A stretch of 30,141 nucleotides of DNA from a virus: the IMG/VR virus record IMGVR_UViG_3300032267_000581, positions 1 to 30,141 of that record; one strand, given 5' to 3'. The position numbers and the translations under genes were made by a program. Shown piece after piece: positions 1 to 7,717 of this stretch (positions within the stretch are counted from its first letter, which is position 1; every line of letters begins with the position of its first letter). The notes under the pieces were generated by a model. The model saw nothing but the letters and a program-made list of their open reading frames with translations. It was not told the origin of the DNA and did not search any database.

Positions 1-123
1 ACTGCAAAAGTAGAAGCAAAGTTAGCAAGTCAAAAAGTAGAGTTGGCAAGTATTAATGATTTAAAAAAAATTATTGAAAATGGAAAATCTATCTATAAAA
101 GAGGAGTTCAATTTGTAGATAAA
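1..123. repeat. Direct terminal repeat, left copy
   Basis: Bases 1-123 are identical to 30019-30141, with an offset of exactly 30018. The repeat lies inside a single reading frame that continues across the join, so the window is a circular or circularly permuted genome written with a 123-bp overlap. An overlap of this size may come from the assembler. A biological terminal redundancy would usually be longer, or would fall at a packaging boundary. Confidence 0.95.
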
Positions 124-330
124 AGAGACGCTTTAAAAAAAGAAGCGATTACTGTAAATGGTGATGCAAAAGGATTGTTAACTGGTGGGCAAAAATTAAT
201 TAATGAGTTTATATCTTCTGCAAAAGAATTAGGAATAAATGTTAATCAAATAAAAGAAGTTCAAGAAGCAATAGATATTTTAGGGCCTTTAGACACAATA
301 GAAAAACAAACATCTTCATTTATAAAATAA
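1..330 (+). CDS. Hypothetical small alpha-helical protein (3' part of a gene that wraps the window ends)
   Basis: This is the end of a gene whose ATG is at 29983. The joined product is about 121 aa (12 residues before the repeat plus 109 encoded here). The frame is open from base 1, so the TTG at 43 is not the start. The sequence is Lys-rich and predicted helical, with no recognised domain. Its C-terminal part, around ISSAKELGI, resembles FKKSAQDLGI in the gene at 542, and both proteins have a DLKK segment near the N-terminus, so the two are probably paralogues. It follows the XkdF-like protease (14-bp overlap across the join) and precedes the scaffold-like and capsid genes. A head-associated role is only an inference from this position. 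Codons are richer in AAT and GAT than in the capsid gene. Confidence 0.75.
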   Translation, partial: TAKVEAKLASQKVELASINDLKKIIENGKSIYKRGVQFVDKRDALKKEAITVNGDAKGLLTGGQKLINEFISSAKELGINVNQIKEVQEAIDILGPLDTIEKQTSSFIK

Positions 331-359
331 CAAACAAAACACGAACACATTTTTAGCAA

Positions 360-497
360 GTGGCGAAACAAACTAACGTTAAAGTTCATCTTAAAAAACC
401 GAAAGTTAAACGTGCAGGAGTACACGCAAAAACACGAAATAGCAAATTAAAGTCAAGTAAAAATTACGTTAAAACTTATACAAGACAAGGACGTTAA
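360..497 (+). CDS. Very basic 45-aa protein, GTG start
   Basis: The reading frame starts at GTG (residues MAKQTNVKVHLKKPKVKRAG at the N-terminus) and ends at TAA 497. The product has 15 Lys or Arg residues out of 45 and no Asp or Glu. Similar tiny basic proteins sit in the head-gene cluster of other Bacteroidota phages; this is from memory and was not searched. The composition suggests nucleic-acid binding or a capsid-interior role, but that is inference. There is no ATG in frame upstream, so GTG is the best start. It lies in the 211-bp gap between two paralogous genes. Confidence 0.6.
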   Translation: MAKQTNVKVHLKKPKVKRAGVHAKTRNSKLKSSKNYVKTYTRQGR

Positions 498-541
498 GTT
501 TAAAAATACAACAAAAAATAAACAATTAAATTATATATAAT

Positions 542-937
542 ATGAACACACTACAAAACGTTTACGATAGGTTATCCGACAAAACGGAGTTAGCAAAACA
601 CGAAGTTAATTTAACTGCTCTTGACGATTTAAAAAAATTAGCTTCTATTTCAGCAAAACAATTACAAACAAATAAAAATTTTACTCAAGTACTTATTGCA
701 ATAATTGATGGCGCAAATAAAAAATTAGCTGAAGCAGAAAAAAATTATAATGATAATTTATCACTACAAAAAAACAGCGAAATAATATTTAATAATTTTA
801 AAAAGTCAGCACAAGATTTAGGTATTGATTATAAAAATACGGAAGGTTTTAAACTACACGAAGAAATTTTAAAAAATGCTGTGCAAATGGAAAATAAAAA
901 ACAATTTATAGACGCAATTAAAATTTTAATAAAATAA
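542..937 (+). CDS. Hypothetical helical protein, paralogue of the gene at the window join
   Basis: 131 aa, ATG start preceded by an AT-rich leader without a Shine-Dalgarno sequence. The protein is almost entirely predicted helix, rich in Lys, Asn and Leu. The centre (about residues 45-85) is likely coiled coil, containing KKLAEAEKNYNDNL. The segment FKKSAQDLGIDYKNTEGFKL resembles the end of the preceding gene. No known domain is recognised. It lies between the protease and the scaffold-like gene, so a role in head assembly is possible but unproven. Confidence 0.8.
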   Translation: MNTLQNVYDRLSDKTELAKHEVNLTALDDLKKLASISAKQLQTNKNFTQVLIAIIDGANKKLAEAEKNYNDNLSLQKNSEIIFNNFKKSAQDLGIDYKNTEGFKLHEEILKNAVQMENKKQFIDAIKILIK

Positions 938-955
938 ACAAAAAAAACACGAAAT

Positions 956-1537
956 ATGAAAACAAGCGTAATTAATCAAATCAAAACACTTTTAGGAATG
1001 GAAGTGAAATTGGAAACAATGAAGTTAGCAGACGGAATAACAATTTTTGAAGCGGATGCTTTTGAAATGGACAAAGAAGTTTTTATTGTAACTGAAGACG
1101 AACAAAAGATACCCGTTCCAATCGGAGAATATGAATTAGAAGACGGACGTATTTTAGTTGTAGAAGTTGAAGGAATTATAATGGATGTTAAAGAAGCTCC
1201 AACAACTGAAGAAGTTGCACCTGAAGACGAAGTTGCTCCAGAAGTTCCTGTTGCAGCAGAAGCAGTAACACCAAGCGCAAAAAAGACAATTGAAAGCGTT
1301 GTTAAAGAAACGTTCTTTGCAGAAATAGAAAAATTAACACAAGAAAATATAGAGTTAAAAGCACAATTAGAAAAGTTGTCTAAAGTTGACGAAGTTACAA
1401 CAGAAGTAACCGAACTTGCAGACGTAAAACCTATTGCATTTAACCCTGAAAACACGAATGAAGTTGAACACTTTCAATATGGTTCAAAGAGACCACGTTC
1501 AATTATGGATTCAATTTTAGAAAAAATAAACAATTAG
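956..1537 (+). CDS. Scaffold-like acidic protein preceding the capsid gene
   Basis: 193 aa. Residues 1-75 form a beta-rich domain (VFIVTEDEQKIPVPIGEYEL, then GRILVVEVEG). Residues 78-105 are a low-complexity Glu/Ala/Pro linker. Residues about 108-145 look like a coiled coil (FFAEIEKLTQENIELKAQLE), and the end is SMD.ILEKINN-like. Small acidic coiled-coil proteins between the prohead protease and the major capsid protein are usually scaffolds or capsid assembly factors; this is position-based inference supported by composition. It starts 18 bp after the previous gene and is followed 26 bp later by the capsid gene. A long antisense frame over it is a shadow of codon composition. Confidence 0.75.
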   Translation: MKTSVINQIKTLLGMEVKLETMKLADGITIFEADAFEMDKEVFIVTEDEQKIPVPIGEYELEDGRILVVEVEGIIMDVKEAPTTEEVAPEDEVAPEVPVAAEAVTPSAKKTIESVVKETFFAEIEKLTQENIELKAQLEKLSKVDEVTTEVTELADVKPIAFNPENTNEVEHFQYGSKRPRSIMDSILEKINN

Positions 1538-1563
1538 TATTAACAATTTAAAAACTTAACAAA

Positions 1564-2505
1564 ATGCCATTTGGTTCAAACCCAGTAATTACCACAACTT
1601 ACGCAGGTGAGTTTGCAGGTAAGTATTTAGCAGCCGCTTTATTAAGCGCACCAACATTAGAGCAAGGCGGAGTATCTATACTTCCAAACGTTGCTTACAA
1701 ACAAGTTATGCAAAAAGTAGCTACAGGAAACATAGTAGCAAACGCAACTTGTAACTTCACAGCTTCAGGAACGGTAACACTAACTGAAAGAGTATTAACA
1801 ACAGAAGAATTTCAAGTAAATCTTGAACTTTGCAAATTAGACCTAGCACAATCTTGGCAATCGGCAAGTATGGGTTATTCAGCGTTTAAGACGTTACCTA
1901 AAACTTTTGCAGACTTTTTAATTGCACACGTAGCAGCTAAAGTAGCGGCTAAAATTGAGACTACAATTTGGAACGGAACAAACGCAACAGCAGGAGAATT
2001 TGACGGCTTTAGAGCTTTAATGTTAGCAGACGCAGACGTTATTGACGTAGTTTCAACTGCTATTACATCCGCTAACGTAGTAGCAGAAATAGGAAAAGTA
2101 GTTGACGCTATTCCAGCATCACTTTACGGAAATGAAGGTTTAAGAATTTATGTATCACAAGCGATTGCAAAAGCTTACGTTCGTGCATTGGGTGGTTTTG
2201 GTGCTTCAGGTTTAGGAGCAAACGGAACAAACGCACAGGGTACACAATGGTACACAAACGGTTCTCTTTCATTTGACGGCATTCCAATCTTCATGGCTAA
2301 CGGCATGAAATCAACGGATATGGTCGCAACCACAGTTGACAATTTGTTTTTTGGTTGCGGATTGTTAAATGACAGCTCACTTTGCAAGACAATTGACATG
2401 TCGGATATTGACGGTTCAAACAATGTAAGAGTTATTTTACGTTACAACGCAGGTATTCAATACGGTATCGGTGGAGACGTGGTTCTTTATTCTTCAGGAG
2501 TATAA
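1564..2505 (+). CDS. Major capsid protein
   Basis: 313 aa, Ala-rich and low in charge, ending in a beta strand region (VILRYNAGIQYGIGGDVVLY). The N-terminus reads MPFGSNPVITTTYAGEFAGK and is followed by an Ala-rich segment. Length, composition and place (protease, scaffold-like protein, this gene) fit an HK97-fold major capsid protein of Bacteroidota phages, and I recognise this type from Flavobacterium phages. There is no strong motif, so the call rests on context and overall similarity. Codons are the most C-ending in the window (AAC, GAC, ACG), as expected for a highly expressed gene. A hairpin terminator follows. Confidence 0.8.
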   Translation: MPFGSNPVITTTYAGEFAGKYLAAALLSAPTLEQGGVSILPNVAYKQVMQKVATGNIVANATCNFTASGTVTLTERVLTTEEFQVNLELCKLDLAQSWQSASMGYSAFKTLPKTFADFLIAHVAAKVAAKIETTIWNGTNATAGEFDGFRALMLADADVIDVVSTAITSANVVAEIGKVVDAIPASLYGNEGLRIYVSQAIAKAYVRALGGFGASGLGANGTNAQGTQWYTNGSLSFDGIPIFMANGMKSTDMVATTVDNLFFGCGLLNDSSLCKTIDMSDIDGSNNVRVILRYNAGIQYGIGGDVVLYSSGV

Positions 2506-2515
2506 CATTAAATAA

Positions 2516-2545
2516 AAAGCGTAGGCAACTGCGCTTTATTTTATT
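2516..2545 (+). terminator. Rho-independent terminator after the capsid gene
   Basis: An 8-bp stem, AAAGCGTA (2516-2523) with TGCGCTTT (2530-2537), has one G-U pair and a 6-nt loop GGCAAC. It is followed by a T-rich tract, ATTTTATT. It lies 11 bp after the capsid stop and may give partial termination, raising capsid transcript relative to downstream genes. Confidence 0.75.
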
Positions 2546-2567
2546 CATAATTTAAAAACAAAACACA

Positions 2568-3143
2568 ATGGCTTGTTTATTAACACACGGAAGAGCTGAA
2601 TCTTGCAAAGAATTTGTAGGCGGAATTAAAGCAATTTATTTCCTTAATTACGGAGTTGTAGGTCCACAACCAACGGCTAATTATGGTTTAACTGATTTAA
2701 CAGACCAATTAAATACATTAACACTAACACCTTCAGCTTCAACTTTATTTAAATATGAGTTAAAAGGTGCAAATTCTTTTGAGCAAACAATTACAAGTTC
2801 ACGTGATAACGGAACTACATTTGTAGAGCAAACTTTAACTTTTACAATTAAAGGTTTAGATGCAACAACTACAAAACAAATAAAATTACTTGCTTGGGGA
2901 AGACCGCACGTTATTATACAAACTAACGCTAACTTTTTCTTTATAGCAGGTTTAGAAAACGGAATGGATGTAACTACAGGAACTATTTCAAACGGTACTG
3001 CAATGGGTGACTTAAACGGTTACACAATTACACTTGTAGGACAAGAAGCAATTCCTGCAAACCACTTAAACGTTGCTGCGCCTTACGGTGATACGCAAAT
3101 AAAAGCAGTAACAGGAGCTACTTCAATTATTTTAGCTTCATAA
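2568..3143 (+). CDS. Putative major tail (tube) protein
   Basis: 191 aa, starting MACLLTHGRAESCKEFVGGI. It is rich in Thr, Ser and Gly and predicted mostly beta, with a C-terminal Ig-like or tube-like strand pattern (GYTITLVGQEAIPAN). It lies between two terminators directly after the capsid gene, so it is probably transcribed at high level. Abundant beta proteins in this position are most often the tail tube protein. The alternative is a capsid decoration protein. The tail-tube call is inference from fold type and the absence of any other tube candidate. Confidence 0.5.
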   Translation: MACLLTHGRAESCKEFVGGIKAIYFLNYGVVGPQPTANYGLTDLTDQLNTLTLTPSASTLFKYELKGANSFEQTITSSRDNGTTFVEQTLTFTIKGLDATTTKQIKLLAWGRPHVIIQTNANFFFIAGLENGMDVTTGTISNGTAMGDLNGYTITLVGQEAIPANHLNVAAPYGDTQIKAVTGATSIILAS

Positions 3144-3162
3144 CACTTAAAAAATTATTTTT

Positions 3163-3192
3163 AAAGCCGTTCGTAAGTTCGGCTTTTTTTTT
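3163..3192 (+). terminator. Strong rho-independent terminator
   Basis: The stem AAAGCCG (3163-3169) pairs with CGGCTTT (3180-3186) across a 10-nt loop. The T run continues to 3192, nine T in all. It lies 20 bp after the tail-tube-like gene and isolates the capsid and tail-tube unit from the portal unit. Confidence 0.85.
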
Positions 3193-3236
3193 GTCTTAAA
3201 AAAAGAACAAAAACACGATTATTTAATTATACTAAT

Positions 3237-3569
3237 ATGATAGTATTAACGCCTTCTACAAGTCCACAAACATTTAGCTTTATTCCACGTGACAATACGT
3301 TTAATGTTATGGAACTAACGGACGAACAAACAAACGTAACAACGCCTGTAGCGATTACTTCAAGGACTGTTGGAGACTACATTTATACAATTACAGCGAC
3401 TTTTGGTTTAGTAGAAGGACATTTTTATAATTTAGTTTTAAGAGTAGGTACAACGATTATATATAAAGACCGAGTATTTTGCACGGCACAATCATTAGTT
3501 ACATTTTCGGTTAACAATAACCAGTACGTTTCTAATTCAACAACAAATGATTTTATAGTATATGAATAA
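3237..3569 (+). CDS. Hypothetical beta-rich structural protein
   Basis: 110 aa, rich in Thr, Val and Asn, predicted to be a single beta sandwich (TSRTVGDYIYTITATFGLVE, then FYNLVLRVG). No known domain is recognised. It is the first gene after a strong terminator and overlaps the portal gene by 8 bp, so the two are likely co-translated. A virion role is inferred from its place. Confidence 0.75.
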   Translation: MIVLTPSTSPQTFSFIPRDNTFNVMELTDEQTNVTTPVAITSRTVGDYIYTITATFGLVEGHFYNLVLRVGTTIIYKDRVFCTAQSLVTFSVNNNQYVSNSTTNDFIVYE

Positions 3570-5319
3570 TTTACACGTTTTAAATTTGTCGGCTTATACG
3601 TCACCTGTTATTTCGGAAACAAACCGAGAAAATTGGGTGGACTTTTTAACTGAAGACGGCGACCAATACTTTCAATTCTTAATTGAGAGATATAGCAATT
3701 CAACAACGAATAACGCTATTATAAACAACGTAGCGCGATTAATATACGGAAAAGGTTTAAGTGCATTGGACGCTAATAAAAAGCCGAATGAGTACGCGCA
3801 AATGATGTCTTTATTTAACAAAGAAGACGTACGAAAAATGGTTCTTGATAGAAAAATGTTTGGACAATTTGCTATTCAAGTACACTACAACGACAAGCAC
3901 GACAAAATATTAAAAGCATATCATATACCGGTTAACCTTTTAAGAGCTGAAAAATGCGACAAAGACGGACAAATAACAGGTTATTACTATTCGGACAATT
4001 GGGACGATACTAAAAAGTTTGCACCAATTAGATTTAACGCTTTTGGTTATAGCAAAGAAAAAATAGAAATACTTTATTCTAAACCTTATTCGGTTGGAAT
4101 GAAATATTATTCCTACAGCGACTATGCAGGTTGTATTCCATATTGTCTTTTAGAAGAAGAAATTGCAGACTATTTAATTAACGAAGTTCAAAACGGATTT
4201 AGTGGAACTAAAGTTGTTAATTTCAATAACGGAATACCAACGGACGAACAGCAAAGTATTATTTCAAATAAAGTTTTAAGCAAGTTAACAGGAAGTCGTG
4301 GACAAAAAGTTATAGTAGCTTTTAACAACAACGCTGAAAGTAAAACAACAGTTGAAGATATTCCGTTAAACGACGCTCCAGAACACTACACATATTTAAG
4401 CGAAGAATGTTTGCGTAAAATAATGTTAGGACACAATATAACTTCACCTTTACTTTTTGGTGTTGCTTCAACAAATGGCTTTTCAAGTAATGCAGACGAA
4501 TTAAAAAATTCAAGTGTACTTTTTGACAATATGGTAATTAGACCATTCCAAGAAGAAATTTTAGACGCTTTTGATAGCATATTAGCATTTAACGGAGTTG
4601 CTTTAAAGTTATTCTTTAAAACGTTACAACCGTTAGAGTTTACGGACTTGGAAAACACGCAAAACGAAGAACAAGTTGCAGAAGAAACAGGAACAGAATT
4701 AAGCGCACATACAAATCCTTTAATTGATTTAGGCGAAGAACCACAAGACAATTGGTTATTAATAGACGAAAAAGAAGTTGATTACGAAAATGACGATAAA
4801 GAAAACGAATTATTAAGTAAAGAGCCAAAACAAAGTTTGTTGTCTAAAATTGTAAACTTGGTAAGTACAGGTTCAGCGTTTCCAAATAGCAAAAGTCAAC
4901 AAGACGAACTAATAGACGGAGTTAAATTTTTTACACGTTATAAATACGTAGGCGAAGTAACTAAAAATAGACGTGAATTTTGTACACAAATGGTTTTAGC
5001 TAACAAGATTTATAGAAAAGAAGACATTTTAAGAATGGAAACACAAGTTGTTAACGCAGGTTGGGGGCCAAAAGGTGCTGACACTTATTCAATTTGGTTG
5101 TATAAAGGTGGTGGAAATTGTCACCACAGATGGAACAAGCAAGTTTACGCAAGTTTTGAAGGAACTAACATTGATATAAACAGTCCACGAGCGCGACAAA
5201 TTGCAGGGCAAAAGGCAGAAAAATACGGATATGTAATTAACAACCCAAAGTTAGTAAGTACACGTCCAATTGATATGCCTAACAAAGGGTTTTTACCTAC
5301 AAATAAAAAAGAGAATTAA
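3562..5319 (+). CDS. Portal protein with MuF-like C-terminal domain
   Basis: 585 aa. Residues 1 to about 360 look like a phage portal: an early WVDFLTEDG segment, the clip and wing region, and the helix around DAPEHYTYLSEECLRKIMLG followed by a Ser/Asn-rich loop and RPFQEEILDAFD. Residues about 365-425 are an acidic linker. Residues about 450-560 form a second domain with R..FC (F473, C474), KIYRKEDI, WGPKGADTYSIW and NCHHRW (519-524). That layout is the one seen at the end of MuF-type minor head proteins. The protein thus seems to combine portal and minor-head functions; no separate MuF gene is visible. It overlaps both neighbours (8 bp and 1 bp). Confidence 0.8.
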   Translation: MNNLHVLNLSAYTSPVISETNRENWVDFLTEDGDQYFQFLIERYSNSTTNNAIINNVARLIYGKGLSALDANKKPNEYAQMMSLFNKEDVRKMVLDRKMFGQFAIQVHYNDKHDKILKAYHIPVNLLRAEKCDKDGQITGYYYSDNWDDTKKFAPIRFNAFGYSKEKIEILYSKPYSVGMKYYSYSDYAGCIPYCLLEEEIADYLINEVQNGFSGTKVVNFNNGIPTDEQQSIISNKVLSKLTGSRGQKVIVAFNNNAESKTTVEDIPLNDAPEHYTYLSEECLRKIMLGHNITSPLLFGVASTNGFSSNADELKNSSVLFDNMVIRPFQEEILDAFDSILAFNGVALKLFFKTLQPLEFTDLENTQNEEQVAEETGTELSAHTNPLIDLGEEPQDNWLLIDEKEVDYENDDKENELLSKEPKQSLLSKIVNLVSTGSAFPNSKSQQDELIDGVKFFTRYKYVGEVTKNRREFCTQMVLANKIYRKEDILRMETQVVNAGWGPKGADTYSIWLYKGGGNCHHRWNKQVYASFEGTNIDINSPRARQIAGQKAEKYGYVINNPKLVSTRPIDMPNKGFLPTNKKEN

Positions 5320-5819
5320 TGGCAGACGCACTTTTAGTCACACGACAAGATTTAACAAAGTACACTTCGTTAAACGGAAACGTAGATACGGACAATTTTA
5401 TACAATACATCAAGATTGCACAAGATACAGATTTGCAAAATTTCACAGGAACGAAGCTATTAGACAAGATAAAAGCGGACATCATAGCAAATACATTAAG
5501 TGGAAATTATTTAACGCTTACAACGACTTATTTAAAGCCAATGCTTATTCATTTAGCGATGAAGTATTATTTGCCGTTCGCAGCTTACACGATTTCAAAC
5601 AAAGGAGTTTACAAACACAATTCGGAAAATAGCACGAGCGTAGAAAAAAACGAAATAGACTTTTTAATTGAAAAGGAAACACAAATAGCACAACACTATA
5701 CACAACGTTTTATTGACTATATAAGTAATAACACGAGTTTGTTTCCAGAATATAACACAAATTCAACAAGTGATATGTTCCCAGATACTAATAATAATTA
5801 CACTGGGTGGTACATTTAA
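5319..5819 (+). CDS. Head-tail adaptor-like protein (DUF6712-like)
   Basis: 166 aa. The start overlaps the portal stop (TAATG). The N-terminal half is helical, with VTRQDLTKYTSLNGNVDTDN and a long central helix (TYLKPMLIHLAMKYYLPFAA), as in the gp6 or gp15-type connector proteins placed after portal genes. The C-terminus is Asn/Thr-rich. The family name is from memory. The adaptor role is supported mainly by position. A 120-aa frame over 5270-5632 is a shadow. Confidence 0.6.
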   Translation: MADALLVTRQDLTKYTSLNGNVDTDNFIQYIKIAQDTDLQNFTGTKLLDKIKADIIANTLSGNYLTLTTTYLKPMLIHLAMKYYLPFAAYTISNKGVYKHNSENSTSVEKNEIDFLIEKETQIAQHYTQRFIDYISNNTSLFPEYNTNSTSDMFPDTNNNYTGWYI

Positions 5820-5882
5820 GAACATACAAACCAAAGGAAGTTAATATCGTAAAGTTAAAGACTTACCTAAACACTATAAAAA

Positions 5883-6122
5883 ATGGGAAGTAGTTGGGGT
5901 TCTTTACCTTCGAGAACAAGTCCAAAAGGTGGACAACGTGGTTGTCTATGTAAAGACGGAAAAAGCTATTCTATAAAGTGTTGTAACGGAAGTTTAAGCG
6001 CACAAGGAATAGGTAATATAACAGGAACAGCTGCACCAATAATTATACCAAGTGCATACAGAATAACAGAAATAAGCGACCAAAGAATAACAGAAAATAA
6101 CGACAAAAGAGTAACACAATAA
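5883..6122 (+). CDS. Small Cys-rich hypothetical protein
   Basis: 79 aa. It has a Cys cluster GCLCKDGKSYSIKCCNGSL (about residues 20-38) and a repetitive tail with three RITE/RVT units (RITEISDQRITENNDKRVTQ). Similar Cys-cluster proteins occur between adaptor and fibre genes in Bacteroidota phages (from memory). The four cysteines could bind a metal or form disulfides in the virion. The function is unknown. Confidence 0.65.
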   Translation: MGSSWGSLPSRTSPKGGQRGCLCKDGKSYSIKCCNGSLSAQGIGNITGTAAPIIIPSAYRITEISDQRITENNDKRVTQ

Positions 6123-6132
6123 AAAATATAAA

Positions 6133-7389
6133 ATGGCAGATTTAAAAATTAGTCAATTAACCGCAAAAGGTTCAGCAATAGCTTCTACAGATTTAGTAGA
6201 AATAAGTCAAAGCGATGGAGCAGGTGGTTATGTAACAAAGTCGGTTACAGGTGCAAACATTATAGGTTCAAAGCAGGATACTTTAATAAGTGGTACAAAT
6301 ATTAAAACCATTAATTCGACTACATTATTAGGTAGCGGTGACTTAACAGTACAACCTACGTTAGTAAGTGGCACAAACATAAAAACGATAAATAGTAATT
6401 CGATTTTAGGTAGTGGCGATTTAGTAATAACAGGCGGTGTTTCTTCAGTTTCAGCAACAACACCTGTAGTAGCTACAGGAACTACAACACCTGTTATTAG
6501 TTTAGCTTCAAATTATGGAGACACTCTAAATCCTTATGCGTCAAAGACTGCAAATAATATTTTAGCTGCACCAAACGGAACGGCAGGAGTACCAACATTC
6601 AGAGCTATTGTAGGCGCAGATATTCCTACTCTTAACCAAAACACAACAGGAACGGCAAGTAACGTAACAGGTATTGTAGCAGTAGCGAATGGTGGTACAG
6701 GCACAGCAACACCAAGTTTAGTAGCAGGAGCTAATATAAGTATTACAGGAACTTTTCCTAACCAAACAATAACAGCTTCAGGTTCAGCAGGAGCAGTTAC
6801 ACAAATAGTTGCAGGAACAAATGTTACAATATCTCCCGCAGGTGGTACAGGAGTAGTTACAATAAACGCAAGTGGCGGTGGTGGTGGTACAGAGATAGGA
6901 GCTTTAATTGGTGGCGGTGTAGTTGTTGCAGTATTTAATCAAAACGGAGTAAATAAAGCACTTATTGCAAGTTTAACTAATTTATCTGCAGGTCTGCAGT
7001 GGACAGATAGTGGATTTCAAGGTACTTTGATAGGTGCTACAGCACAAAGTTTTTTTGATGGACTTACAAATACTAATGCAATTATAGCACAAACAGGAGC
7101 TGCTGCAACTACAGCTTATGCCGCAGGAATAGCAAGACTTTTTGCAGCTGGTGGTTTTAGTGATTGGTATCTACCTTCACTATGGGAGTTAAATATGTGT
7201 TATAATTCAGCAGGTATTATTAGCAAAATTACAGGAGTTACAGGGATTCTTGCAACTGTTCAATATTGGTCTTCTACAGAAAATGCACTTAATTCTGCGT
7301 GGCCAAAAAACGTAACGAATGGAGATTCATTTGCAACTAATAAAGGAACTTTATTTGCAGTTAGAGCTGTAAGAATACATACAATATAA
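6133..7389 (+). CDS. Tail fibre or tail-tip protein with DUF1566/lectin-like C-terminus
   Basis: 418 aa. The start DLKISQLTAKGSAIASTDLV is a common N-terminus of phage fibres. Residues 51-73 and 77-99 are two copies of a unit built on SGTNIKTINS..LLGSGDL, a repeat typical of fibre shafts. VANGGTGTA is another fibre motif. Gly-rich linkers lead to a C-terminal domain (about 255-418) with GGFSDWYLPSLWEL, YWSST and FAVRAVRIH, the pattern of the DUF1566 (Lcl) C-type-lectin-like fold. That domain probably binds the host surface. No chaperone gene is obvious; the next gene is tiny. No reverse transcriptase is present, so this is not shown to be a diversity-generating target. Confidence 0.8.
   Translation: MADLKISQLTAKGSAIASTDLVEISQSDGAGGYVTKSVTGANIIGSKQDTLISGTNIKTINSTTLLGSGDLTVQPTLVSGTNIKTINSNSILGSGDLVITGGVSSVSATTPVVATGTTTPVISLASNYGDTLNPYASKTANNILAAPNGTAGVPTFRAIVGADIPTLNQNTTGTASNVTGIVAVANGGTGTATPSLVAGANISITGTFPNQTITASGSAGAVTQIVAGTNVTISPAGGTGVVTINASGGGGGTEIGALIGGGVVVAVFNQNGVNKALIASLTNLSAGLQWTDSGFQGTLIGATAQSFFDGLTNTNAIIAQTGAAATTAYAAGIARLFAAGGFSDWYLPSLWELNMCYNSAGIISKITGVTGILATVQYWSSTENALNSAWPKNVTNGDSFATNKGTLFAVRAVRIHTI
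6283..6429 (+). repeat. Two-unit fibre shaft repeat
   Basis: The units at 6283-6351 and 6361-6429 encode 23-residue repeats that match at most positions. The DNA has diverged at third codon positions, which suggests old duplication kept by protein-level selection. Confidence 0.85.
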
Positions 7390-7399
7390 ATAAATTAAT

Positions 7400-7552
7400 A
7401 TGAAACAATTAATAGGATATTACAACGAACAAGGAACTTATATAGAAGAACTTGTTAATGTTATTGAGAAAACAAACGAAGAATTAATACAAGAGAAAGA
7501 AGCACAGCTTTTAGCTATGTATGATGAGTTAAAAGTTCTTAAAGGAGAATAG
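7400..7552 (+). CDS. Small hypothetical helical protein
   Basis: 50 aa, MKQLIGYYNEQGTYIEELVN at the N-terminus, then an acidic helix rich in Glu and Lys. The ATG follows an AT-rich leader 10 bp after the fibre gene, and the stop abuts the next ATG at 7553. Small proteins directly after fibre genes can be fibre assembly helpers; nothing in the sequence proves this here. Confidence 0.6.
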   Translation: MKQLIGYYNEQGTYIEELVNVIEKTNEELIQEKEAQLLAMYDELKVLKGE

Positions 7553-7717
7553 ATGAAAAGTAACTATTTAGCGGGGTTATATTTTATTGCGGGTTTTTTA
7601 ACTTCGTTTTCTTTGATTTGTCAAGGCACAGAACCCTACATTAATTTGGCTGGAGTTACTTTGTTTTTTTACTTAACTTTCAGTTTAACGGAAGCACTTG
7701 AAAATTTAGGATTATGA
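7553..7717 (+). CDS. Small two-helix membrane protein
   Basis: 54 aa. Two hydrophobic segments are visible, about residues 5-22 (GLYFIAGFLTSFSLI) and 30-44 (NLAGVTLFFYLTFSL). It begins immediately after the previous stop and overlaps the holin ATG by 4 bp (ATGA). It could be a holin partner or antiholin, because it sits at the head of the lysis cassette; this is inference. Confidence 0.6.
   Translation: MKSNYLAGLYFIAGFLTSFSLICQGTEPYINLAGVTLFFYLTFSLTEALENLGL

Noticed and set aside
43-330. TTG at 43 as a gene start
   Set aside because: The frame is open upstream through base 1 and, by the end repeat, back to the ATG at 29983, which is the better start.
976-1455. Antisense open frame of 159 codons over the scaffold-like gene
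   Set aside because: It exactly opposes a real gene rich in GAA, AAA and GCA codons, which read as stop-free Ser/Phe/Thr codons on the other strand. The product is low-complexity Ser/Thr and has no start signal or neighbour on that strand.
5270-5632. 120-codon frame overlapping the portal end and adaptor gene
   Set aside because: It is out of frame with both well-supported genes, and its Arg/His/Phe-rich product looks like a shadow.
6900-7389. Diversity-generating retroelement target in the fibre C-terminus
   Set aside because: The lectin-like fold fits, but no reverse transcriptase or template repeat was found in the closed genome.
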